Source: Bacillus sp. MM2020_1
Lineage (GTDB): Bacteria > Bacillota > Bacilli > Bacillales > Cytobacillaceae
Direction: 5' to 3'
Assembly: GCA_011250595.1 (NCBI GenBank)
Contig: JAANMP010000013.1
Span: forward strand, 1 to 64,000
DNA: 64,000 nt
Part shown: positions 41,327-49,420 of the stretch, one piece after another
Position numbering within the stretch: position 1 is the first letter of the stretch
How the letters are laid out: each line of letters starts with the position of its first letter
Made by a program: the position numbers and the translations under genes
The notes under the pieces: generated by a model
Seen by the model: the letters and a program-made list of their open reading frames with translations, nothing else
The model's database searches: none
Told to the model about the DNA's origin: nothing

Positions 41327-42052
41327 TTATTGTACGATTGAATAAGTTAATGTAAGAGGTGTGCCGTCCTCAGGAAGCACATCCGGATTACCATGGAATT
41401 CTGCATGACCACCTTCAAACGTTCCAACAGGGTGGGTAGAATTACTTGTAATACCAGCAGGGCAGCTATCGAAGCACATATAACAACCAGTCATTTTTGC
41501 TTCCTGAGTATCGTAGTTTCCACCAAATTTATAAACGATTTTTTTCCCTGAGCTATCTACCATTACATCATTAATGTCATAATCTTTACCCGCATTTTCC
41601 CAAGTAACAGAAACCTTTACTTCATCACCTAAGATATATTTTCCGTCAGCCTTAGCTTCAAATTCTTTACTAACATCGCCGCCTTTTTCAACGGCTGGAA
41701 CTCCGCCAATTTCCTTTAGCGCTTCATTAAATTTAAGAGGATTCGCATAAGCTTTCAAAACTGCTTGATCGCCATATTTTCCTTCGATCCAGTTAAGCCC
41801 ATGGCGTGTTGGGCTTACTAAATACTTCCCATTCACAGTTGCATAAACCTTAACAACTTTATTTTCTTTATCAACGTAAATAGGATTTTCTTTGGATACT
41901 TCATTTTCTACTTTTTGTTCTGTCTTTTTCTCTTCTTTTGATGCTTTCGCTGTGGTATCTCTATTGGATTTTGAACTACATGCTGATAATACAAGCATTG
42001 TAAGTGTTGCTAGAATAATGAATTTTAATAAAGTTGTTGATCTACGTTTCAT
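41327..42052 (-). CDS. ydjY: YdjY-like lipoprotein with CxxC-x3-C motif
   Basis: The 241-residue lipoprotein has a lipobox LVLSAC (Cys 25), a Lys/Glu-rich spacer (residues 28-55) and a beta-rich domain typical of YdjY: VDKENKVVKVYATVNGKYL, SPTRHGLNWIEGKYGD, ENAGKDYDINDVMVD and a C-terminal TGCYMCFDSCPAG with three cysteines near residues 190-200. The cysteine cluster could bind a metal or cofactor, or be the redox partner of the selenoprotein made from the same operon; that is inference. It is the first gene of the operon and has GGGAG upstream. Confidence 0.85.
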   Translation of the reverse strand: MKRRSTTLLKFIILATLTMLVLSACSSKSNRDTTAKASKEEKKTEQKVENEVSKENPIYVDKENKVVKVYATVNGKYLVSPTRHGLNWIEGKYGDQAVLKAYANPLKFNEALKEIGGVPAVEKGGDVSKEFEAKADGKYILGDEVKVSVTWENAGKDYDINDVMVDSSGKKIVYKFGGNYDTQEAKMTGCYMCFDSCPAGITSNSTHPVGTFEGGHAEFHGNPDVLPEDGTPLTLTYSIVQ

Positions 42053-42431
42053 TGCCTATCTCCCTTAAGATAATGATTTCGTTGAATTATGATACGTTTA
42101 AATAAACTAATATTACCCAATATTGTAAGTTTTTAACTTTACTAAGAGTAATATGATAATAACACTCCAATAAAAGGAATAGTTTAATATCTGAAATTGT
42201 TCGAAATTTTGACAAAAACTTATTACAATATTGTTAAAACCTAATGCTCTATCAGTTAACCAATTAAAAACTTTTGAATCAAATCCAGCTATATCTTGAA
42301 AAAGTAACACTTACATCTATCTGGGCTAATATATTATATTGAATTACTATGCTAAGATAAAATCATATTATCTATTTATCCGTTAGTGTGTAATCGCTTT
42401 TTTCGATATTGAAATTTCGGCTTGAGAACAG
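42053..42431 (-). other. non-coding leader region of the selenoprotein operon
   Basis: About 380 nt without a convincing gene. The minus strand here must contain the operon promoter. It is AT-rich with repeated AATATTG words (42115-42235); no riboswitch or operator was recognised. Confidence 0.4.
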
Positions 42432-42468
42432 AAAGAAGCCCATCCAAGGGTTTGGATAGGGCTTCTTT
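42432..42468. terminator. terminator after IDEAL-domain gene
   Basis: GAAGCCCATCCAA and TTGGATAGGGCTTC form a stem of more than 12 bp (one bulge) with T6 on the plus strand; likely bidirectional. Confidence 0.7.
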
Positions 42469-42499
42469 TTTAATAGTAATAAGTTCGCTAGTAAATGAG

Positions 42500-42694
42500 T
42501 TAGGAAATTTTCTTTAGTTCTTCTGTTAGCTTCAGGAATAATTCCTTATCCCCATGTTGTAATGTGTGGTCGATTTCCTTGCGGATTTTCTCCCTCTTAA
42601 ATTCTAGCAGGGCATTGTTTAGAAACATCTCAGCAACGACAGCATCTGTATTCTCATCCGAATGTTGTGGTGAATTAAGTAATTTCTTTTCCAT
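42500..42694 (-). CDS. IDEAL-domain protein
   Basis: A 64-residue protein with the IDEAL domain: AEMFLNNALLEFKREKIRKEID followed by ALQ-like HGDKELFLKLTEEL. IDEAL domains are short Firmicute helical modules found alone or at the C-terminus of ComK-associated and other proteins; the function is not established. The ATG at 42694 follows TAAGGAG at nine bases, and an earlier TTG is less likely. Confidence 0.82.
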   Translation of the reverse strand: MEKKLLNSPQHSDENTDAVVAEMFLNNALLEFKREKIRKEIDHTLQHGDKELFLKLTEELKKIS

Positions 42695-42808
42695 GGAAAT
42701 CAACTCCTTACGTTTTTTCTAATTATACAAGGAGTTTTCTAAAAATTCAAACATTTTATTTCAAAAATCTAAAAAAATTTCACAAAATGTTCAAAAACAC
42801 AAAAATAT

Positions 42809-42821
42809 GGTGTCAGGCACC
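42809..42821 (+). repeat. GGTGTCAGGCACC repeat
   Basis: Copy of the dispersed 13-mer, upstream of the hydrolase gene at 42878. Confidence 0.75.
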
Positions 42822-42877
42822 ACTTTTTTGGGAACATTATACTCATCTATTTTATTACAGAGCAGGTGACGGTTTAG

Positions 42878-43726
42878 ATGGAACAAGCAGCCTTTGCAGG
42901 TGTTCAACCAATTAATAACATTAATGTTTATTATGAATTTTATCCAAATCAAGCATCGGAAGAAACGTTTGTTTTATTACACGGCTTTCTTTCGTCCACC
43001 TTCACTTTTCGCCACCTCATATCATTATTAAAAAAGGATTACCAGGTATTATCGATTGATCTTCCCCCGTTTGGGAAAAGTGCAAAATGTAACCGTTATG
43101 TTTATTCCTACAAGAATTTAGCCCAAACAGTCATAAAACTTACAGAGTCTTTGGGGTTAAAAAAAATGACCTTTATCGGTCATTCTATGGGCGGGCAAAT
43201 TGTATTAAATATCCTTCATATGACGCCTGAACTCGCAGACAAAGCTATTCTACTCTGCAGTTCCTCCTATCTTAAACGATCGAAATTGCCCTTAATCTTA
43301 ACTAGTTACCTGCCCTATTTCCATCTCTTCGTAAAATATTGGTTTGCAAGGACCGGTGTTAAAAAGAATCTTCAAGATGCACTTTTTAATCATGCTATTA
43401 TTAACGAAGAAATGATTAATGGATACTTACAACCTTTTTTAGAGGATGAGATTTTCATCGCACTTACAAGAATGATTCGAGACCGTGAGGGGGACTTGCC
43501 GATTGAAATCCTTAATCAAATCAAAACACCTTGTTTATTACTATGGGGGGATCATGATAAATCGATGCCGCTTAATGTGGGTGAAAAGCTAAATAAAGAC
43601 CTGGTTAATTCTGAGCTGATTGTATTAAAAGATACTGGTCATGCCCTTCCGGAAGAGCGCCCAATGGAGGTGTTTGAATATATCAAGGGATTTATTGATC
43701 ATTACAAAACGGCAGCTGAATCCTAG
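42878..43726 (+). CDS. alpha/beta hydrolase
   Basis: This 282-residue alpha/beta-hydrolase has the oxyanion motif LLHGFLSS, nucleophile elbow GHSMGG, acid in WGDHDKSMP and His in DTGHALPEERP. It differs from the two hydrolase groups in the PHA clusters. It is monocistronic and flanked on each side by one copy of the GGTGTCAGGCACC word in opposite orientation, and its stop codon is inside the terminator hairpin. Substrate unknown. Confidence 0.8.
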   Translation: MEQAAFAGVQPINNINVYYEFYPNQASEETFVLLHGFLSSTFTFRHLISLLKKDYQVLSIDLPPFGKSAKCNRYVYSYKNLAQTVIKLTESLGLKKMTFIGHSMGGQIVLNILHMTPELADKAILLCSSSYLKRSKLPLILTSYLPYFHLFVKYWFARTGVKKNLQDALFNHAIINEEMINGYLQPFLEDEIFIALTRMIRDREGDLPIEILNQIKTPCLLLWGDHDKSMPLNVGEKLNKDLVNSELIVLKDTGHALPEERPMEVFEYIKGFIDHYKTAAES

Positions 43727-43737
43727 CTGCCGTTTTT
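43708..43737 (+). terminator. terminator after hydrolase
   Basis: AACGGCAGCT and AGCTGCCGTT form a 10-bp perfect stem, followed by T5; the gene's stop codon lies in the loop. Confidence 0.85.
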
Positions 43738-43767
43738 GTGGTGGTATCCCTGAAGAATATTAGTAAC

Positions 43768-43780
43768 GGTGCCTGACACC
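43768..43780 (-). repeat. GGTGTCAGGCACC repeat, inverted
   Basis: Reverse copy (GGTGCCTGACACC on the plus strand) between the hydrolase and desR. Confidence 0.75.
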
Positions 43781-43793
43781 GTTAAAACACTCT

Positions 43794-44393
43794 TTATTTA
43801 AACCAGCCCTTTTCCTTAGATTGGGTAATAGCCTCAATTCGGTTTTTAACTTCGAGTTTGTCGAGGATAATGGAGATATAATTTCTGACTGTTCCTGTTT
43901 TGATGCTCAGCTCTTCCGCGATTTCTTTTGTGTTTTTACCATCTGCAACGAGCTCTAACACCTCTTTTTCTCTGTCGGTTAACGGATTTTCTTCTCCGTA
44001 TACATCATCCATTAATTCCGGTGCATAAATTCGTCTTCCGGACATCACACTTCGGATGGAATTAGCCAACTCTTCGCTAGGACTATCCTTCAACAAATAG
44101 CCGCTTACACCAGCCTTTATTGCCCGTTGAAAATAACCGGTTCGGGCAAATGTGGTTAATATGATTACTTTGCAGCCCAAACCCTTTAGCTCTTCAGCTG
44201 CCTCAAGTCCGCTCTTACCCGGCATTTCAATATCCATAATACAAACATCCGGTTGAAGCTTTTTTACCAGAGAAACCGCCTCTTCCCCGTTTGATGCCTT
44301 ACCGACAACTTCCATGTCATCTTCCAAATTTAGCAGCGAACCAAAGGCTCCTAAAAGCATTTGCTGGTCTTCAGCAATCACGATTTTAATCAT
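43794..44393 (-). CDS. desR: response regulator DesR
   Basis: The 199-residue NarL/FixJ-type regulator of the DesKR membrane-fluidity system. The receiver has AEDQQMLLGAFGSLLNLEDD, phospho-Asp 54 in PDVCIMDIEMPGKSGLE and the lysine in LLKDSPSEEL; the LuxR-type HTH is NPLTDREKEVLELVADGKNTKEIA. It matches B. subtilis DesR nearly residue by residue, including the final RIEAITQSKEKGWFK. DesR turns on the des desaturase gene in the cold; no des gene is adjacent here, unlike in B. subtilis. Confidence 0.95.
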   Translation of the reverse strand: MIKIVIAEDQQMLLGAFGSLLNLEDDMEVVGKASNGEEAVSLVKKLQPDVCIMDIEMPGKSGLEAAEELKGLGCKVIILTTFARTGYFQRAIKAGVSGYLLKDSPSEELANSIRSVMSGRRIYAPELMDDVYGEENPLTDREKEVLELVADGKNTKEIAEELSIKTGTVRNYISIILDKLEVKNRIEAITQSKEKGWFK

Positions 44394-44396
44394 TTT

Positions 44397-45524
44397 TTAT
44401 CCCCCTGTTCTAGGCTTGACATCATTCGGTACACTAATAATTAATGTTGTTCCACCTTTTGTCAAAATTTCTAGTCTTCCATTAATAAATTCCAGCCGTT
44501 CTTTCATGCCAATCAACCCATGTCCTTCAGCTAACTTTTCCTTCTCCCCCTTAAAAATGCCATCATCATTAATCTTCATTACTAATTCCTTTAACGATTG
44601 CTCAATGGATATGGAACACGACTTTGCTTCACTATGTTTAACGACATTATTTACAGCCTCTTTTAAACACATGCTTAGAATATTCTCTGTTAACAGCGAG
44701 ACACAGGTTGGTGAAAAATCTCCATCACTGACAAAATTAATCTGTGCTGCCTTAAGGATTTGTTCCACCCGAAGGATTTCATCCTTCAAGCGGATCCCTC
44801 GCATCGAAGAAACCATCTTTCTAACTTCACTTAAAGCCGTTCGAGCGGTTTGCTGAACATCCTTCAATTCATTCCTTGCCTGCTCAGGGTCTTTTGAGAT
44901 TAATTTTCGTGCTAAATCTGATTTCAACCCTATAAGTGAAAGTTTTTGTCCAAGTGTATCATGAAGGTCCCGTGCTATTCGCTGCCTCTCTTCTATTTTG
45001 ACAAGTTCTGAAATCCGTTTATTTGCATCACTTAACTTTTCTTCAAGCTGTCCTCTCTCCTTGCGATTTTGAATGCTAAACGGGAGAAGTATCACACTAA
45101 TCCAGATAATGATAACAAAGGGTAATTGTTGTAGAAATAATTTTTCATGCATGACGATGCTGAAGTTGATTGAAACAGATGTGCTAAACAAATGAATAAA
45201 ATACAAGGTCAAAAAGGCAACCCTATCTTTTATATTTCCTATAAAGTAGGCAAGGAAAAAAGCAAAATAAACGTAATTGAAAAGGCTGTTTGCAGTGATC
45301 GAAATTCCAATCAAAATCAACGTCCATAAATAAACCGGCCATCCTTTTGAAATGAACGCAATCCGGTAGAAGATAAAGAATAGCAGTGTCAGTAAAATTC
45401 CAACAACTATTTCAATCGTGGAAGGTGATTGAAAAATAAAGTAAAACGGCAAAATACCAAGAATCGTCCATATATACGGTGCAATCCCATTATTTTTTTG
45501 AAATGTCATATACTTTTTTATCAT
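44397..45524 (-). CDS. desK: membrane thermosensor kinase DesK
   Basis: The 375-residue kinase-phosphatase senses membrane fluidity. It starts MIKKYMTFQKNNGIAPYIWT, has five membrane helices in residues 15-150, the coiled-coil linker ERGQLEEKLSDANKRISELV, the phospho-His in RQRIARDLHDTLGQKLSLIG and an ATPase domain with EAVNNVVKHSEA and GHGLIGMKERL. The close match to B. subtilis DesK makes this firm. It is 3 nt upstream of desR. Confidence 0.95.
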   Translation of the reverse strand: MIKKYMTFQKNNGIAPYIWTILGILPFYFIFQSPSTIEIVVGILLTLLFFIFYRIAFISKGWPVYLWTLILIGISITANSLFNYVYFAFFLAYFIGNIKDRVAFLTLYFIHLFSTSVSINFSIVMHEKLFLQQLPFVIIIWISVILLPFSIQNRKERGQLEEKLSDANKRISELVKIEERQRIARDLHDTLGQKLSLIGLKSDLARKLISKDPEQARNELKDVQQTARTALSEVRKMVSSMRGIRLKDEILRVEQILKAAQINFVSDGDFSPTCVSLLTENILSMCLKEAVNNVVKHSEAKSCSISIEQSLKELVMKINDDGIFKGEKEKLAEGHGLIGMKERLEFINGRLEILTKGGTTLIISVPNDVKPRTGG

Positions 45525-45751
45525 GAACGAAACCCCATTTTCACCTTTAATCCTTCATTCTCATATCATAACTCAAAGTAGCAATGGATTGAAAATTTGT
45601 TCTACCTAGCTCATTCCATATATGTTGTTTACACCCATATGTAATATTTTCCCACGGATAATTATATAATACACTAATCAGAACTTTATACACGTTTAGA
45701 CCGTTCGAATATTGGAAATACAGGTTGTTATAAAACAACTAGGAGGAATGG

Positions 45752-46534
45752 ATGTTGAGAGAAATATTCAAAAATTGCTCCGAAATTCCTTATTTGCGTC
45801 TTGGTGCCGGTGAACCATTAGTTTTTCTTCACGGACTTGGTGAAGTGAAGGAGGGGTGGGGAAATCAATTTGAATTTGCGAATCAGTATGACTTAATTAT
45901 CCCTGATTTACGAGGTCATGGAGAGTATATTACACCTGGAGAGATATCAATAAAAAACTTTGCTTATGATGTTATTAGCCTATTGAAAGGACTCGGAATT
46001 GAAAGCGCGCACATTTGTGGGTTATCAATGGGTGGAATTGTAGCGCAAGAAATTTATCGTCAAGCACCCGAAATGTGTCGCTCCTTAATGCTGGTAAGCA
46101 CGTTACATTTTGCTCCACATCATCTTGGCAAACTATTTACTGACTTTCGGAAAAATCGATCAGAAAATAAATCTCTTGAGGATATAACAGAAAGGTCTGC
46201 GAAGGTTTGCCTCTATTCTTGGACAAAAGAAAATATCGACAGCTTTTCTCAATTTTACAAACCAAATAAAGAATTCTTCTTTAAATCCATGGATGCCTGT
46301 CTAAAAGTAAATAATATCACATTACTTCCAACAATTAAGGTTCCCACCCTAATTATTGGCGGCCAGTATGATTCGGTGATCCCTGTTTGGGTACAGCTCA
46401 TGATGCACAAACAAATTCGCCACTCCGAATTTGTTATTTTCAGGAATACCGGCCATATTGCAAAGTTAGAGGCGAAGGATGAATTTAATCAAGTTCTATG
46501 GACATTTTTGAACAAACAAAGAATGGCAAGTTAA
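45752..46534 (+). CDS. alpha/beta hydrolase, PHA cluster B
   Basis: This 260-residue hydrolase is a paralogue of the gene at 1317-2096, with FLHGLGEVKEGWGNQ, GLSMGGIVAQEIYRQAP, GGQYDSVIPVWVQ and NTGHIAKLEAKD. As in cluster A, it is divergent from upstream genes and convergent with phaC. AGGAGG is close upstream of the ATG. The repeated position beside phaC in both clusters suggests a function tied to PHA. Confidence 0.82.
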   Translation: MLREIFKNCSEIPYLRLGAGEPLVFLHGLGEVKEGWGNQFEFANQYDLIIPDLRGHGEYITPGEISIKNFAYDVISLLKGLGIESAHICGLSMGGIVAQEIYRQAPEMCRSLMLVSTLHFAPHHLGKLFTDFRKNRSENKSLEDITERSAKVCLYSWTKENIDSFSQFYKPNKEFFFKSMDACLKVNNITLLPTIKVPTLIIGGQYDSVIPVWVQLMMHKQIRHSEFVIFRNTGHIAKLEAKDEFNQVLWTFLNKQRMAS

Positions 46535-46535
46535 A

Positions 46536-46556
46536 GGGGAAGGATTAACCTTCCTC
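46536..46556. terminator. weak terminator hairpin
   Basis: GGAAGG and CCTTCC with a 5-nt loop between convergent hydrolase and phaC. Confidence 0.4.
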
Positions 46557-46609
46557 TTCTCATTGCCTCTACTTATTATATATTCCTTGTACCATACTTT
46601 AGTACAAAA

Positions 46610-47683
46610 TCATTTTGAGAGCTGTTTTGAGCGACTGGATGCCCATTGATCAACAATTCCCGCAAACATGCCGGATAATGCAAGTCCAACATGGCCTGAT
46701 TCAACGCAAAGATATGTTTTATCCTTACTTGATACTAAATCCATAATTGGCTTACTTTGATTTTCTAAAACTAAGTTATCTCTAGAACCAGAGATAACAA
46801 ATAGATTGGCCTCAATATTACTTAAATCCGCCTTTTTATTTCCAACTAAAAATTCCCCTTTTACCAGCTTGTTATCTCTCATCAGGTCATTACCTAATTG
46901 TTTATAAGCCTCCCCCGTAAAAGGAACCTGATCAAGCGTCCACTTATTCATTCGACGCCACTTATCCACATAACGCTGATCGTGGGCTCGATTTAAAAGC
47001 ATGGTATAGTTAGTAAAATAGATAGGTGATCCAACCGCTCTAAACATCATTTCAACATATTTAGGTGGGACAACTCCATAAACATCGAGGAGATGTTCAA
47101 TCGTAAAATCCCCATTTTTGAAGCCCTCAGCCCATTTCTCCGGACCGACTATCGTAGAGAAATCAATGGGTACAGTAGCTACAATTAAATTTTTAATTGG
47201 TTCTTCCGCAATCGATGCATAGATAGATGCGATCGTACCGCCTAAACAGTAGCCAACTAATGTAATTTCTTCAACATCAGAATGGCGTATCGCCCGCTTA
47301 ACAGCTGTTTTTAAATATTTCTCAATATAGGTGTCGAGACCGATTTTTTTGTCCTCATAGCCTGGTGTACCCCAATCCAATAAATACACATCATAACCCA
47401 TATCCGTTAGTTTTTTAATAACACTCGACTTTGGATCAATATCTAAAATATAGGGTTTATTAAAAAGTGAGTACACGAAAAACAATGGAATTTCATATTT
47501 TTTCTGTTTGGCAGGATAAGACCATAACACTGATTTATTCTTTCTCCAAACTTCAGTTCTTGGAGTCTGACCTATCTTGGGCTCTGGTTCACTTAATAAC
47601 TTAAAGACATTAGCCCAACGTTCCATTTCTTTCTGGTAATCCACATCGGGAATTAGCCCTTTGAAAGGTGTTTCAGTTGCCAC
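46610..47683 (-). CDS. phaC: class IV PHA synthase subunit PhaC, second copy
   Basis: A 357-residue PhaC with catalytic cysteine in GYCLGGTIASIYASI, Asp in SGSRDNLVLE and His in ESGHVGLALSG, plus YSLFNKPYILDI and DWGTPGYED. It is clearly homologous to the copy at 2175-3239 but divergent in sequence (for example an extra VDYQKEMERW start region and different central part), so it is not a recent duplication. It follows its own phaR. Confidence 0.94.
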   Translation of the reverse strand: MATETPFKGLIPDVDYQKEMERWANVFKLLSEPEPKIGQTPRTEVWRKNKSVLWSYPAKQKKYEIPLFFVYSLFNKPYILDIDPKSSVIKKLTDMGYDVYLLDWGTPGYEDKKIGLDTYIEKYLKTAVKRAIRHSDVEEITLVGYCLGGTIASIYASIAEEPIKNLIVATVPIDFSTIVGPEKWAEGFKNGDFTIEHLLDVYGVVPPKYVEMMFRAVGSPIYFTNYTMLLNRAHDQRYVDKWRRMNKWTLDQVPFTGEAYKQLGNDLMRDNKLVKGEFLVGNKKADLSNIEANLFVISGSRDNLVLENQSKPIMDLVSSKDKTYLCVESGHVGLALSGMFAGIVDQWASSRSKQLSK

Positions 47684-47704
47684 TATCCTACCTCCATTTC
47701 AATT

Positions 47705-48271
47705 TTATTTTGATATTCCTGACCCGGTTAGCTCACGTTCCGCGCCTTTGTCTTTATTGATAAGAGTTTTTAAAGTCTCAAATTCTTCTTTGAAATTTGA
47801 TAATTTCGAAAGTTCAAACTTCACTTCTTGAAGTTCTGCATGTAGTTTTTTTGATTCTACTTGCTCTTTTTTCGATTTTACTAACTCTGTTTTAAGCTGC
47901 TTTGTCAGTTTAATAATTTCTTTGGATATTTCTACAACACTCTCAATTTCTTTGCTTTGCGTTTTCATGGAATCCTGCAAGCTCCAAATTTGTTCCTGGA
48001 GAGCTTCAATTTTCTCTTCCGCTTGAATGGTTAAGTTTGCCACATTAGAGACATCATTTTTAGTCGGCAGATTTAACACATTAGCAAGTGCTTCATGATT
48101 CTTTTTAAATGCATCAAGATAACGGGATTTAAATTCTGTTCCTACATTGGACATTTTCACGAGATCCTTGTTATCAGTCAAAAGATAGAAAAAGTCATTA
48201 ATCTGTTTTTCCCATAATAAACTAAGCTTATGAATGGATTCATATGGATCGTAAGGTTTTTTACCCGACAT
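47705..48271 (-). CDS. phaR: class IV PHA synthase subunit PhaR, second copy
   Basis: This 188-residue PhaR has YDPYESIHKLSLLWEKQINDFFYLL at the N-terminus, the LPTKNDVSNVANLTIQAEEKI core and a long coiled coil in the second half. The ATG at 48271 follows AGGAG at eight bases. Between it and phaC lie about 20 nt. The two PhaR-PhaC pairs in this window may form separate or mixed enzymes. Confidence 0.92.
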   Translation of the reverse strand: MSGKKPYDPYESIHKLSLLWEKQINDFFYLLTDNKDLVKMSNVGTEFKSRYLDAFKKNHEALANVLNLPTKNDVSNVANLTIQAEEKIEALQEQIWSLQDSMKTQSKEIESVVEISKEIIKLTKQLKTELVKSKKEQVESKKLHAELQEVKFELSKLSNFKEEFETLKTLINKDKGAERELTGSGISK

Positions 48272-48293
48272 TACTTCCACTCCTATGATGAAA

Positions 48294-48917
48294 TTATTTA
48301 GATTGATCGTTTGTAGTTTTCATATAGTTTTGAAATGGGAGCATCGCACTTTTCACTTGCTTTGCAAACATATTTACAAATACTTTTTGATTTTCATATA
48401 GAACATTGCTAGTTTTCTTCACACTTTCAATATATTTTTCTCGGCCATTTTTTCGATAGGCAATATATTGTTCAACTGTTTCTACAAACTTATCTAGAGC
48501 TTCCAATTGACCAGTTATTAATGATTGGGTAGGGGTTAACAATAGATGAGCTGTTTTATTTTGAATGTCTTCAACTACTTTGTTAATTTCTTCATATGAT
48601 TTCACTGGAAATAAATTCTGTAGAGAAGTTGTTGTCACAAGTAATTCTTCGCGAGCTGATTTTTCCCACTCCTTGAGTTCCATTCCAAATTGTGCCGAAA
48701 CCGTGATAGCATTTTCCTGATTCTGTTTAAGCTTTTCCACATAGTTCTTTACAGTTTCTAAGAAAAGTTCATCCCGTTTGTTAAAACGTTCTGTCATAGC
48801 ATCCAATTCATTAAATCCAAGCTTCCATAGAAGATCTAAACTTGTTAAATCCTTCTCCCCATCAACCTTCGTTTCTTGATTTTCAACCTCTAGTACAGCT
48901 TCAGTTTTTTTCGTCAT
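48294..48917 (-). CDS. phasin-like PHA granule protein, cluster B
   Basis: A 207-residue paralogue of the gene at 3844-4599: SLDLLWKLGFNELDAM, REELLVTTTSLQNLFPVKSYEEIN and VLYENQKVFVNMFAKQVKSAMLPFQ line up, but the long acidic N-terminus is reduced to about 25 residues. Helical, no signal peptide. The start overlaps the end of the PhaR-like gene at 48901 by 17 nt. Granule association is inferred from context. Confidence 0.7.
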   Translation of the reverse strand: MTKKTEAVLEVENQETKVDGEKDLTSLDLLWKLGFNELDAMTERFNKRDELFLETVKNYVEKLKQNQENAITVSAQFGMELKEWEKSAREELLVTTTSLQNLFPVKSYEEINKVVEDIQNKTAHLLLTPTQSLITGQLEALDKFVETVEQYIAYRKNGREKYIESVKKTSNVLYENQKVFVNMFAKQVKSAMLPFQNYMKTTNDQSK

Positions 48918-49383
48918 TGTTTTTCTCCTCCATTTTCATGTGATCTGAATGAAATAATTGTTTTAAATCTAATAACTCGGATTCTAAGCTTTTTATCTTG
49001 CAGTCATGGATATCCCTTGCCTCCATTTCTAAAACAGATAGCAGGGCTTCACATGACATCCGAACCATACTTAACTGGATATTATTCTTTTGTTGGCTTT
49101 GTTTAATCTCATAGATTGTTTCATCAAGAAAATCTAATTTCCCCTCATAATCTACGATTCTTACAGAAATAGCACTTATTTCATCTTTATTCGGAAGGTC
49201 TAAATGCTTTAACCATCTTGTTGTTAACCTTCTGTGAATTCTTATTCGTTTCACGTGTGCATCCAGTGCCCTCCCAAGAGCCAATGTAAAGCTGCGTGTA
49301 TTGGTATGGGCATGAATTTGTTCATTCCATTTTTTTTCTAACTTTTTATAAAAAGTATCCATTTCTTGGTGGGTGGACTTCAT
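48901..49383 (-). CDS. diverged PhaR-like coiled-coil protein
   Basis: A 160-residue helical protein whose middle reads LDLPNKDEISAISVRIVDYEGKLDFLDETIYEIKQ, recalling the PhaR core (PTKxDVxNVAxLxxQxEEKIxxLxEQIWxLQ), and whose start (FYKKLEKKWNEQI) recalls the PhaR N-terminus. The remainder is Leu/Glu-rich coiled coil. It sits between the dehydrogenase gene and the phasin-like gene in cluster B and has no counterpart in cluster A. It may be an accessory or regulatory PhaR variant; this is inference. Confidence 0.6.
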   Translation of the reverse strand: MKSTHQEMDTFYKKLEKKWNEQIHAHTNTRSFTLALGRALDAHVKRIRIHRRLTTRWLKHLDLPNKDEISAISVRIVDYEGKLDFLDETIYEIKQSQQKNNIQLSMVRMSCEALLSVLEMEARDIHDCKIKSLESELLDLKQLFHSDHMKMEEKNNDEKN

Positions 49384-49420
49384 CTAAACCCCTCTTAACT
49401 AACTGGTCATTCTCTACTTA

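Noticed and set aside
42113-42310. 65-codon minus-strand ORF upstream of the ydjY-like gene
   Set aside because: AT-rich composition, no ribosome binding site or protein features; treated as leader or promoter DNA.
45547-45738. 63-codon minus-strand ORF between desK and the hydrolase
   Set aside because: No ribosome binding site, no recognisable protein pattern, and it covers the promoter region of the plus-strand hydrolase.
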